From Calothrix sp. NIES-2098 (GTDB lineage: Bacteria > Cyanobacteriota > Cyanobacteriia > Cyanobacteriales > Nostocaceae), in assembly GCA_002368175.1 (NCBI GenBank), contig AP018172.1, forward strand, positions 1,920,001 through 1,984,000: a stretch of 64,000 bases of DNA. Direction: 5' to 3'. A program made the translations under genes and the position numbers. Positions 27,755-35,738 of the stretch are shown here, piece after piece. How positions within the stretch are numbered: the first letter of the stretch is position 1; the number at the start of each line of letters is the position of its first letter. The notes below the pieces were generated by a model. That model searched no databases. It had not been told where the DNA came from and saw only the letters and a program-made list of their open reading frames with translations.

Positions 27755-28861
27755 CTAAACACTTACGAGATTTCCCCGTCGTGCTTGTTCGCGTTCAATA
27801 GCTTCAAACAAGGCTTTGAAGTTTCCTTCACCGAAGCCCCGCGCCCCGTGTCGTTCAATCACCTCAAAAAACAATGTGGGTCTATCTTGTACGGGTTGAG
27901 TAAAAATTTGCAGCAAATACCCATCTCGATCTCTATCTACCAAGATGCCTAATTCTGCCAACTTATCTATAGATTCGTCAATTTTTCCTACCCGTTGTTC
28001 TAAGTTCTCGTAATAAGTTGGTGGCGCAACCAAAAATTCCACACCTGTTGCTTTCATACGGGTAACTGTCTCAATAATATTGTCAGTTGCCAACGCTATA
28101 TGCTGAACTCCAGGGCCATAGTTATATTCTAAATATTCTTCAATTTGAGATTTGCGTTTACCATTAGCAGGTTCGTTAATTGGTAATTTAATTTTGCCCG
28201 AACCATCCTGCATTACCTTAGACATTAAGGCAGAATATTCTGTAGCAATGGTTTTATCGTCAAACTCTACTAACAAATTAAAGCCCATTGTCTCGGCAAA
28301 AAACTGCACCCAACGTTCCATTGCACCGAGTTCGACGTTACCAACTATATGATCAATGGCTTTTAATCCCACTCCTGGGCTGGTGAGGTGCGTCTTAGTT
28401 TGAGCCTCGAAACCAGGCGCAAACAAACCTGCATAATCGCTGCGATCGATAAACTTGATTAAAGTGTCACCGTAGCCGCGAATCGCAGAATAACGAAATA
28501 CCCCATAAGTATCTTCTTCTTCTGTGGGTGTAATTACTCCTAAAGCACCTCGGCTAGTTGTCTGTTTGTAAGCGCTAACTGCATCCGGTACTTCTAGAGC
28601 AATAATCGCTACATTATCGCCGTGTTTCAGTACACTTTTAGCAATCAGATTATCTGGATTTAGCCCTGTACTTAAAACAAAATTGATATTACCTTGTTGC
28701 ATCAAATACGATGCTGTGTCGCGGTAGTTGGTTTCTAAGCCTCGATAAGCTGTGTTAGTAAATCCAAAACACTTAGTATAAAAAAGCGCTGCTTGCTTGG
28801 CGTTCCCAACATAAAATTCCAAGTGATCGATGCGCTTAATTGGGCAAAAATCGTTCATCAT
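27755..28861 (-). CDS. hppD: 4-hydroxyphenylpyruvate dioxygenase
   Basis: A 368-residue two-domain vicinal-oxygen-chelate enzyme making homogentisate from 4-hydroxyphenylpyruvate. The iron ligands are visible in the C-terminal VOC domain: His171 (KAIDHIVGNV), His254 (GVQHIALATDN) and Glu333 (LFFEVIERHGARGFGEGNFK). GGAG precedes ATG by 6 nt. First gene of the minus-strand run, divergent from the Lrp/AsnC regulator. In cyanobacteria this enzyme can also feed tocopherol and plastoquinone-type quinones, but its pairing with homogentisate dioxygenase argues for tyrosine degradation here. Confidence 0.95.
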   Translation of the reverse strand: MMNDFCPIKRIDHLEFYVGNAKQAALFYTKCFGFTNTAYRGLETNYRDTASYLMQQGNINFVLSTGLNPDNLIAKSVLKHGDNVAIIALEVPDAVSAYKQTTSRGALGVITPTEEEDTYGVFRYSAIRGYGDTLIKFIDRSDYAGLFAPGFEAQTKTHLTSPGVGLKAIDHIVGNVELGAMERWVQFFAETMGFNLLVEFDDKTIATEYSALMSKVMQDGSGKIKLPINEPANGKRKSQIEEYLEYNYGPGVQHIALATDNIIETVTRMKATGVEFLVAPPTYYENLEQRVGKIDESIDKLAELGILVDRDRDGYLLQIFTQPVQDRPTLFFEVIERHGARGFGEGNFKALFEAIEREQARRGNLVSV

Positions 28862-29029
28862 ATATGACTCCTTCTAAAAAGCTTCTGAACTGCTGAACTT
28901 CCTGTTAGTGGAATAGCCGTTTCAAAAAGCTTAAATGCAGAAAGCTTCAGGTTTTTCATCCTTTAACCAAACATGGTCGGGATCGATGCCTTCTCTTCTA
29001 CACTGCCTGCGCTAACAATCTAGGCACAG

Positions 29030-29067
29030 TCTCCTAAAGAAGGAGATTTATATAGATAAACATCTCC
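29030..29067 (-). promoter_or_regulatory. Overlapping, mutually exclusive hairpins in the hppD leader
   Basis: TCTCCT (29030-29035) can pair with AGGAGA (29041-29046), or GGAGAT (29042-29047) can pair with ATCTCC (29062-29067). The shared middle arm means only one hairpin can form at a time. In hppD mRNA the element would lie about 170 nt before the start codon. Role inferred only from structure. Confidence 0.35.
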
Positions 29068-29108
29068 CCTTTGGCAGGTTTACCTGATGCCTTTGCAAAA
29101 ATCTATCA

Positions 29109-29120
29109 TTCGTTAACGAA
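29109..29120. promoter_or_regulatory. Perfect palindrome TTCGTTAACGAA, candidate operator
   Basis: A perfect 12-bp palindrome in the divergent region, about 250 bp before hppD. Lrp/AsnC proteins bind imperfect palindromes of similar size, so the adjacent regulator is the natural candidate. There is no direct proof. Confidence 0.4.
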
Positions 29121-29238
29121 ATCTTGAGTTGAGATTCTTAACTCTAGTCTCCTAATTTAGATTATAAATTTTACTTACAAGCATCTACAAGTGTAAAATA
29201 TTAACTTTTAAAATAAATTTAGAATGTAGTTTTAACTA

Positions 29239-29250
29239 CCCTATATAGGG
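29239..29250. promoter_or_regulatory. Perfect palindrome CCCTATATAGGG, candidate operator
   Basis: A perfect 12-bp palindrome, 150 bp before the Lrp/AsnC GTG, framed by AGAAT (29221) and ATTCT (29253-29257) on either side. A plausible autoregulatory or bidirectional operator site. It is distinct in sequence from the palindrome at 29109. Confidence 0.4.
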
Positions 29251-29399
29251 ATATTCTGAAAAATAGCAACAAGCAATGCCATTTCCTTCGACGTAGAGGA
29301 GGAAAATTGCCTTGTGGCTTTCATTAGTGCTGAGTAAGGATTCCATTCATTACTCAGGACTCAAGACTTATGACTCAGCACTAAAAGGAGAATGTAAAA

Positions 29400-29894
29400 G
29401 TGAAGCCAACACTCAAGAACTTTGAACAACTCCAACAATTGGATGATATTGACCGGCAACTGTTGTGTCTGTTGCAAGAGAACAGCCGGATAACTTTTGC
29501 TGAATTAGCTCGTCACGTGAATCTCTCAACGCCTGGGTTGCAGAAGAGATTGCGCAAGCTAGAAGAAAAAGGCGTGATAGACCGCTATGTTACTTTAGTG
29601 AATCGAGAGGCGCTAGGTTTAGACTTGCTGTGTTTTGCACAAGTAACCTTAGCTAATCATCAGCCTGAATGCGTAGGGATGTTTTGCGATCGCGTCAAAG
29701 AACTACCAGAAGTTTTAGAATGTCACCATCTCAGCGGCGAATTTGACTATTTATTGAAAATGGTTGTCCCTAACCATCAACACTTAGCAAAGTTATTATC
29801 AGAAAAAATTACCCGCATTCCTGGTATAGATAGAATCCAGACAAATATTGTTCTTGATGAAATTAAAGCTTCAACCTCGTTACCATTAGATTAA
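29400..29894 (+). CDS. Lrp/AsnC-family transcriptional regulator
   Basis: A 164-residue regulator with a GTG start (AAGGAG 9 nt upstream). An N-terminal HTH covers about residues 15-65 (LDDIDRQLLCLLQENSRITF, ELARHVNLSTPGLQKRLRKL), followed by the RAM/AsnC effector domain (about 75-155) with GEFDYLLKMVVP, the usual ligand-binding core. It is transcribed away from hppD and the aromatic-catabolism run. By family habit it would sense an amino acid (tyrosine, phenylalanine or tryptophan are obvious candidates) and control that run and itself. Confidence 0.93.
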   Translation: MKPTLKNFEQLQQLDDIDRQLLCLLQENSRITFAELARHVNLSTPGLQKRLRKLEEKGVIDRYVTLVNREALGLDLLCFAQVTLANHQPECVGMFCDRVKELPEVLECHHLSGEFDYLLKMVVPNHQHLAKLLSEKITRIPGIDRIQTNIVLDEIKASTSLPLD

Positions 29895-29896
29895 AT

Positions 29897-29931
29897 GTCA
29901 AGAGTCAAGAGTCAAGAGTCAAAAGTCAACA
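29897..29931. repeat. Heptamer tandem repeat (GTCAAGA), five copies
   Basis: Three perfect GTCAAGA units followed by GTCAAAA and GTCAACA, a classic cyanobacterial short tandemly repeated repetitive sequence, right after the regulator's stop codon. Confidence 0.9.
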
Positions 29932-29970
29932 GTTAATTCTTATTTCTCCCGTGTCCCCCTTGTCCCCCCA

Positions 29971-30006
29971 CACTCCCCACACTCCCCACACTCCCCACAC
30001 TCCCTC
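29971..30006. repeat. 9-bp tandem repeat (CACTCCCCA), four copies
   Basis: Three perfect CACTCCCCA units and one CACTCCCTC in the gap before the next gene. A related ACTCCCCAC run occurs at 55326-55358. Confidence 0.9.
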
Positions 30007-30046
30007 ATCCCCCTTGCCCTCTACCTTATACACTAGGTAAAGTCCG

Positions 30047-30916
30047 ATGTTTGCATCATTAGAGGCGCTGCTTTCATCAGTTGTGGACTACGCTGGACTG
30101 TTTCCGCCAGCCAAGTTGGAATTACAGCCAGCAATGGCAAATTATGCTCAGTATCAGACAACGCCCTACGCTTGGATGTTAGGTCGCTTTATTTTGCCAG
30201 TTTCTCGGTTGCAAGAGTTTGAGCAACTTTTACCGGAGAAACCAACAAAATGGCCATTGAGCATAATTATGGCTGGAGATGTGAAAGAAGCGATTGCACA
30301 ACTACAGTCACTCAACAACGATAAAATTGCCATTACATCCTTGGAATTCCCTCCCCTTCCACCTACTGATATCGAAAAAATACTTTCCTCTCTCTCTACT
30401 GAGATAGAATCATTCTTTGAAATACCTTTTAAAAGCGACTTCAAGAGCTATTTATCTGTTTTGCAACATACTGGTGCAGCCGCTAAAATTCGTACTGGCG
30501 GTGTAACAGTCGATGCCTTTCCGAGTATTGCTCAACTGTGCCAAAGTATTTTCGCATTTGCAGAAGCTCAAGTTCCCTTTAAAGCAACCGCAGGACTGCA
30601 TCATCCATTACCAGGGAAACATCGAGTAACTGGTGAAGCAGATAGCCCAGTCACAGTTATGCACGGTTTTTTGAATGTCATCGTCTTAGCAGCACTTGTT
30701 TATCATCAAAAATTAACGCTAGAGACAGCCTTAGAATTACTCCCAGAATCATCGAGCGATAATTTTCAATTTACAAGAGACAGCATTGCTTGGAAAAATC
30801 ACCAAGTGAATATTTCAGAAATAGCAGAAGCTAGAAAGCGTTTCTTCCGTTCCTTTGGTTCCTGCTCATTTCAAGAGCCAATAGATGACCTCAAAGAATT
30901 AAGATTACTAAGATAA
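30047..30916 (+). CDS. Conserved protein of unknown function downstream of the Lrp regulator
   Basis: A 289-residue soluble protein without signal peptide or membrane helix. It begins with a well-formed motif, VVDYAGLFPPAKLELQPAM, and has YAWMLGRFILPVSRLQEFE and a central KIRTGGVTVDAFPS and FKATAGLHHPLP. The TGG and GLHH stretches with a predicted beta/alpha alternation suggest a TIM-barrel-like fold, but I do not recognise a named family. It lies 152 bp after the Lrp/AsnC gene on the same strand, so it may belong to the same catabolic regulon. A missing step such as fumarylacetoacetate handling is an attractive but untested idea. Confidence 0.8.
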   Translation: MFASLEALLSSVVDYAGLFPPAKLELQPAMANYAQYQTTPYAWMLGRFILPVSRLQEFEQLLPEKPTKWPLSIIMAGDVKEAIAQLQSLNNDKIAITSLEFPPLPPTDIEKILSSLSTEIESFFEIPFKSDFKSYLSVLQHTGAAAKIRTGGVTVDAFPSIAQLCQSIFAFAEAQVPFKATAGLHHPLPGKHRVTGEADSPVTVMHGFLNVIVLAALVYHQKLTLETALELLPESSSDNFQFTRDSIAWKNHQVNISEIAEARKRFFRSFGSCSFQEPIDDLKELRLLR

Positions 30917-30949
30917 GTAGGTCAGCGTTAAAAATTATTGGTTTGAAAA

Positions 30950-30977
30950 GGCAGAGGGCAGTAGGCAGTAGGCAAAA
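30950..30977. repeat. Heptamer tandem repeat (GGCAGTA), four copies
   Basis: GGCAGAG, GGCAGTA, GGCAGTA, GGCAAAA in a row, another short tandem repeat of the cyanobacterial heptamer type. Confidence 0.85.
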
Positions 30978-31082
30978 GAGAAGAGGTTTTACATAACAAT
31001 TGCATTGCCTTGCAATTGAGTTGCAAGGCTAACAAATTGTTTTGATATTGGTATTGGCACACCTCAGCCAACTCAAAATTCA

Positions 31083-31298
31083 CTACCGCGATGCTTCGCC
31101 AGGAGCAGATTCAGGCAATATAGAACGGTCTTCATCTGCGGTTGTTAGAGGTACATTTAAATGTTTTCTTGCCATTTCCTCAGCTAGGTTACGGTCGTGC
31201 TCATTCTCAAACTGGCTTTCATCTAGTAAATGCCGATTTCGTGCTGCTTGATCTCGACTTGGCTGGGTGCCGTTTTTCCACCTGTACTTAAAGTCCAT
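31083..31298 (-). CDS. Small charged hypothetical protein
   Basis: A 71-residue, highly charged, probably flexible protein (FENEHDRNLAEEMARKHLNV, TTADEDRSILPES). Its composition looks like a real small cyanobacterial protein; a plus-strand frame over the same bases (31042-31251) looks like its shadow. No Shine-Dalgarno is obvious before the ATG. Function unknown. Confidence 0.5.
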   Translation of the reverse strand: MDFKYRWKNGTQPSRDQAARNRHLLDESQFENEHDRNLAEEMARKHLNVPLTTADEDRSILPESAPGEASR

Positions 31299-31675
31299 AA
31301 GTTACACAGCAGTTAGACTGCGGTTTATCTCTACGGTCTTAATAGTAGGGATGAAACAAACATTGTGCTTCTACCATAAGTCGAAGCCACTAGAATTTCT
31401 CCCATTTTAAAAAAAGAATGCGACAGATGATATCATCTCAGCTTGAATGCTTGTCATTGCGAACGAAGACATTACATGAGTAGGGAACGTCAGTATAGCG
31501 TTTCCTAAGCAACTGAGGTACACCCATATCTTATTTAACAAGGTTAGTAGCTGTAAAAATGTACCTCACCAGATCGAGAACCGCTATAAGATAATTTGAT
31601 ATACCAAAAGATTTTGGGTGTCGTGCTCCTACAAAGAATTTATTTGTCGCAAAGATTATTTGAATTAGTATTAGG
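31299..31675. other. Intergenic region without recognisable content
   Basis: 377 bp between two minus-strand genes. I see no coding frame, tandem repeat or terminator. It shares the 13-mer GAAGCCACTAGAA with the mscS upstream region (near 4787). Confidence 0.5.
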
Positions 31676-32353
31676 TTAATTTTTGTCTTCGTTGACAAAA
31701 GCTAGCTGTCCTTGCTGATATGCCTGCCGTAAGGCTATGGCTTCTGCTACGATTTGTTGGGCACTCAAACCTTCTGTATCCATCATCCGTTGCAAAGTTA
31801 CCCCTGTGCGCTCATCTTCTTCATGAATCGCGGGAATTTGACAATATCTGCCACCATTCTTAGTCCGTCGCCAAATACTTGGTTTTTCTGGTTTTGTTGC
31901 TTTAGGAGTGCGATGTTCTTTGACTAAAGAACGTACAGCTTCTTGAGTAATAGTACTCAAATCTAAAAGCGCATCTATTACTTGTTTATACTTATTACTG
32001 TTATTTGCTAGTTGATATACTGTCAAAGGTTCGATTTGTGCTAAATCGTGGGGTGAAAAGTCACCAAATACCGCCGCAATCTTCAGATATCTTTTTTCTT
32101 CACCCTTCCAACCTCGGTCAACAAGAAGTTTTTTGTACTGCTTGAGTGAAAGCTTCTGTTTTTGTTCGGCTAACCAAAAGGCATGATGTAAAATCGTTTT
32201 AGTAACGTCACCAAGGGAAAGTAAAGAAAACTTTTCTCCCCCAACGCTTTTGAGGGTATTAGCTTTTTCTTGAGCGTGTTGCTCAAACTCCGATTTTGTA
32301 ATGGCTTTAGTGTCAACTTGGGCTGGAATTACACTCTGTACTTGTGCGATCAT
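31676..32353 (-). CDS. Hypothetical soluble protein
   Basis: A 225-residue basic protein. The start is set at MIAQVQSVIP because GGAGG lies 8 nt upstream; an upstream in-frame ATG at 32386 is not needed. It has a helical middle (LSLKQYKKLLVDRGWKGEEK, YLKIAAVFGDFSPHDLAQIE), a Lys/Pro-rich linker (HRTPKATKPEKPSIWRRTKN) and an acidic C-terminus. I do not recognise a family. The lysine-rich helical pattern is like plasmid or phage accessory DNA-binding proteins, but no domain can be named. Confidence 0.75.
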   Translation of the reverse strand: MIAQVQSVIPAQVDTKAITKSEFEQHAQEKANTLKSVGGEKFSLLSLGDVTKTILHHAFWLAEQKQKLSLKQYKKLLVDRGWKGEEKRYLKIAAVFGDFSPHDLAQIEPLTVYQLANNSNKYKQVIDALLDLSTITQEAVRSLVKEHRTPKATKPEKPSIWRRTKNGGRYCQIPAIHEEDERTGVTLQRMMDTEGLSAQQIVAEAIALRQAYQQGQLAFVNEDKN

Positions 32354-32797
32354 GATGTTGACCTCCGAAAAATCCCCAATATGCACAACAAATCCATCGC
32401 CTTAGCAGCTTCCTAGAAGGCGATCGCACTCAAGTTGGTGGAAGTTGGGAAATATTGTTTGTTGATAGAACAATTGTACTACTTGTAGATAAATAAGAAT
32501 CCCCAAACATACCCAAATTTTCGGGGGTTGTGATGAAAGCTTTATACACGAGAATGTTTATTCCGCTATCCAAGGGCATTTCAGCTAATCATGAATGCCT
32601 CAAACTATCTTATAGAAGATTGGCGATCGCTTACTTCTTGAGATTGCTGACAATTTGTGTATCTATATAAAGTTAAACAAGAAGCGAGTTAGACGCTGAG
32701 TTTGTCACACATCTTAAAGCCTCTTCACAGATCCTTTGATGGCTTTTTCACCGGATGATTAAGATATAGGTATTTGACCTGATGGGTGTCGATACTC
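32354..32797. other. Intergenic region, divergent promoters
   Basis: 444 bp between the hypothetical gene (minus) and the Rieske oxygenase gene (plus). Contains one HIP1 site pair and a weak AAAGCC...GGCTTTTT hairpin (about 32718-32748) that could be a terminator-like structure. No coding frame is supported. Confidence 0.5.
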
Positions 32798-33775
32798 ATG
32801 GTGCAAGACCAGATTTTGCTGAATGATTGGCATGTAATCGCGCGATCGCAAGACCTCCAACCCGGAACAGTTCTGCACAAGCGCTTATTAGGCTCAGATC
32901 TAGTGCTGTGGCATAATGGCGAAAAAGTCTTAGCTTGGCAAGACGTTTGCCCTCATCGTGGCGCTCGTCTTTCGCTAGGATATGTCAATCAAGATACCCT
33001 TGTTTGTCCTTACCACGGTTTAGCCTTTAATAGCGATGGGAAATGCGTACTAGTTCCGGCTAATCCAGACCAATCGCCCCCAGCACAAGCTTGTGTTAAA
33101 ACTTACCAAGTACAAGAGCGTTACGATCTGCTCTGGGTTTGTTTAGGAACACCAAAACAAGACATCGCTGCGTTTTCTGAATGGGACGATCCGGGCTATC
33201 GCAAGATTTTCTGCGGCCCCTACCACTATCACTCTAGCCCGCTACGGGTGCTGGAAAATTTCATCGATCCGGCACACTTCCCAATTCTGCATTCGGGATT
33301 ATTTGCCCACGCTAGTCGTCCTGAGTTGACGCACTATGAATTAGAGTCTCTTCCAAATGGGATTAGTTTCAAATGTGGTTTGTGGGTACTAGATTTGAAT
33401 TCGGGTAATCCTCACCAAACCCCAATGATTTTCAACACTTACGATTACCGCATCTTCCGTCCGCTAGTGGCATACTTCAAACTCGGGCCTGGAGATCGTC
33501 GTTTAAATATTTTCTATACAATTACGCCAGTCGATGAAGATGAGTGCGTAGCGCAACATTGGTTATTGGTAAACAGCGCCCGTGAAGTTCCAGTAGAAGT
33601 CTATCTAGATATTCACAATCAACTTGCTAGTCAAGATATTGCCATTGTTGAATCTCAGCAACCCCGACGCTTACCCTTGGATTTGCAAGCAGAAGTACAT
33701 TTACCGAGCGATCGCTATTCTATTGCATACCGTAAGTGGCTCAAACAACAAGGTGTTACCTTCGGTACTATTTAG
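32798..33775 (+). CDS. Rieske [2Fe-2S] aromatic ring-hydroxylating-type oxygenase
   Basis: A 325-residue oxygenase. The Rieske cluster ligands are Cys-x-His in CPHRGARLSLG and Cys-x2-His in CPYHGLAF, near residues 50 and 70. The mononuclear iron motif is ENFIDPAHFPILHSGLFA (Asp and two His). The size and layout match the PaO/vanillate-demethylase-like single-component oxygenases rather than two-subunit dioxygenases. Start taken at ATG 32798, where MVQDQILLNDWHVIARS begins the family pattern. An electron-donor partner is not encoded nearby. The substrate is unknown. Confidence 0.88.
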   Translation: MVQDQILLNDWHVIARSQDLQPGTVLHKRLLGSDLVLWHNGEKVLAWQDVCPHRGARLSLGYVNQDTLVCPYHGLAFNSDGKCVLVPANPDQSPPAQACVKTYQVQERYDLLWVCLGTPKQDIAAFSEWDDPGYRKIFCGPYHYHSSPLRVLENFIDPAHFPILHSGLFAHASRPELTHYELESLPNGISFKCGLWVLDLNSGNPHQTPMIFNTYDYRIFRPLVAYFKLGPGDRRLNIFYTITPVDEDECVAQHWLLVNSAREVPVEVYLDIHNQLASQDIAIVESQQPRRLPLDLQAEVHLPSDRYSIAYRKWLKQQGVTFGTI

Positions 33776-34001
33776 AAATCGGTTACTTCTCAGTTTTACA
33801 GCATGAATCTTTAAATTAGCTCAATTACTCAGAGTGTGTTTGCAGTGCTTCCGTTGCAAGGGTATATATTGCCCTATTCTCTTTGCGGAATAGATGCGAT
33901 CGCACTACACGATTATTTTTGTTACTGGCTTTATCGAAACTAGAACTCAATACTCTCAAGCGCAGTCTATTTACTCAGTGTTGTATGATAGCAATTCAAT
34001 T

Positions 34002-35654
34002 ATGTTGAAATTCAAATTATTGCTAGCTAAATCATTATATGGCAGCCTAAAAATACTAAATTTCAAGTCAATTTTTCAGGTTGCCTTCTATAACTTGATT
34101 TTGGCTACATTGATTAACCTACCTGCATTAGGAGCAGAACGTATTACATTTTCATTCGCACCTTTTGGAGAATTCTATCTTTCGGCTGATGCGTTAGAGC
34201 TATTTGCCAAGGAGGGAAAAATTGACAGTGACTTCGCATTTTATGCTAAATTTGCCACTCCCCAACAATTAGCCGTGCTACGTTCCTTTCTCCAGCAACA
34301 CTTTCCAATCAGTCCGGTAATGGTTTCTCAATTTACCTACTCGCCTTTAGGAGAAGAAATAATTCGTCAATTAGGAAAATTAGTAGAAACAGAAGGCAAT
34401 CAAAATGGATTTTACGCGTTACGCTCCGCTTTAATTTTAGCTGCCACCGATCCACAAGGGATGACAGTACTTGATGTATTGCATCGATTTCCCAGCGACA
34501 GCCTGAAGCTAAATTTAAATCAAGGAATAACAATAGCTAAAAACTTTTCCAAGCGTTTAAAACAGCAGCAAGCGGCTGTTTCAGAAATTAAAAAGCAAGC
34601 AGCAGCAACCTCTGCTGTAACTATAGACTTTTCCCAAAAACCAGATTTGCGACAGGTTGGGCCGTTGACTTGGCAAAAAATCACGCTCTCCTTATATGAT
34701 GCATCTCGTTCTCGACAATTTGCTAGCGATATTTATCTACCTCACACTACTACTAACAAATTAATTCCCCTAGTTGTGATTTCCCACGGTGCATTTTCTG
34801 ACCGCACAACCTTTGCATATCTTGCTCAACATCTTGCTTCCTATGGCTTTGCAACGGCTGTGTTGGAGCATCCTGGTATTAGTCGCCAAAGATTTCAACA
34901 ATACTTTGCAGGTTTAGCTACACCTCCGGAAACCAGGGAATCTATTAATCAACCCTTAGATGTGAAGTATTTGCTGGATGAATTAGAACGTCGCCAAAAA
35001 TCTGACCCCAGGCTGAGTCGGCTGGCTTTGCACCAAGTTGGAGTTATAGGTCAGTCTGCGGGTGGGTACACAGCTTTGGCTTTAGCAGGAGCAACAATTA
35101 ACTTTGAACAACTGAATAAAGCTTGCCAAAACAATCGCGAACTCTGGAATTTCCCGCTATTGGTTCAGTGCAAAACAACAGAGTTATTACCAGGAAGCTA
35201 CTCTTTACAAGATAAACGTATCAAAGCTGCGATCGCAGTCAATCCTTTAACTAGCAGTTTGTTGGGACAGAGTGGATTGAGCCAAATTCAAGAGCCTGTA
35301 ATGATGGTAGCCAGTGGTAATGATTTTATTGCACCAGCAGATACAGAGCAAATTCGTCCTTTTACCTGGCTCTCGACTCCAGATAAATATCTGGTGATGA
35401 TGGAACAAGGAACGCACTTATCTACTTTAGGTGATATCGGTAATTACAACTTTGGGGCAATATCATCTACTTTAATGGGGCCTAGTTCAGAAAATGCTCG
35501 TAAGTATTTAAGTGCTTTGAGTGTTGCTTTTATGGAAACCTATATTGCCAATAACGATGAATATCGTCCTTACTTGAGTACAGCCTATGCTAAATTTCTC
35601 AGTCAGCCGCCTCTTAACTTAGATATTTTGCAGTCCTTGGCGATCGCCAAATAG
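34002..35654 (+). CDS. Alpha/beta hydrolase with N-terminal DUF1400 domain
   Basis: A 550-residue exported hydrolase. Start placed at ATG 34002, giving a signal peptide (FYNLILATLINLPALGA) and then DUF1400 (about 45-170, ERITFSFAPFGEFYLSADAL), a domain found with such hydrolases in cyanobacteria. The alpha/beta hydrolase part has the oxyanion-strand PLVVISHGAFSD, the nucleophile elbow VIGQSAGGYTA (Ser) and a candidate catalytic His in EQGTHLSTLG. Likely an esterase, lipase or dienelactone-hydrolase-like enzyme; substrate unknown. Confidence 0.9.
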   Translation: MLKFKLLLAKSLYGSLKILNFKSIFQVAFYNLILATLINLPALGAERITFSFAPFGEFYLSADALELFAKEGKIDSDFAFYAKFATPQQLAVLRSFLQQHFPISPVMVSQFTYSPLGEEIIRQLGKLVETEGNQNGFYALRSALILAATDPQGMTVLDVLHRFPSDSLKLNLNQGITIAKNFSKRLKQQQAAVSEIKKQAAATSAVTIDFSQKPDLRQVGPLTWQKITLSLYDASRSRQFASDIYLPHTTTNKLIPLVVISHGAFSDRTTFAYLAQHLASYGFATAVLEHPGISRQRFQQYFAGLATPPETRESINQPLDVKYLLDELERRQKSDPRLSRLALHQVGVIGQSAGGYTALALAGATINFEQLNKACQNNRELWNFPLLVQCKTTELLPGSYSLQDKRIKAAIAVNPLTSSLLGQSGLSQIQEPVMMVASGNDFIAPADTEQIRPFTWLSTPDKYLVMMEQGTHLSTLGDIGNYNFGAISSTLMGPSSENARKYLSALSVAFMETYIANNDEYRPYLSTAYAKFLSQPPLNLDILQSLAIAK

Positions 35655-35738
35655 CCTCGATAATTCAATTAGACTTCAGAAACTACCCAAAAACTGATAG
35701 CGTCAGACAAAGGAAAAGATTATTGTGGATGTGACAGC

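Larger units (their letters stand above)
28862..29399. promoter_or_regulatory. Divergent control region of hppD and the Lrp/AsnC gene
   Basis: 538 bp between two divergently transcribed genes, with no coding frame. It must hold both promoters. Two perfect 12-bp palindromes (29109-29120 and 29239-29250) are candidate operators, and two overlapping inverted repeats (29030-29067) lie in the long hppD leader. Degenerate heptamers of the ACTCAGG/ACTCAAG kind occur just before the regulator. AAGGAG lies 9 nt before the regulator's GTG. Confidence 0.6.

Noticed and set aside
31042..31251. Plus-strand 69-codon open frame
   Set aside because: It overlaps the better minus-strand candidate and has a Ser/Arg-rich shadow composition.
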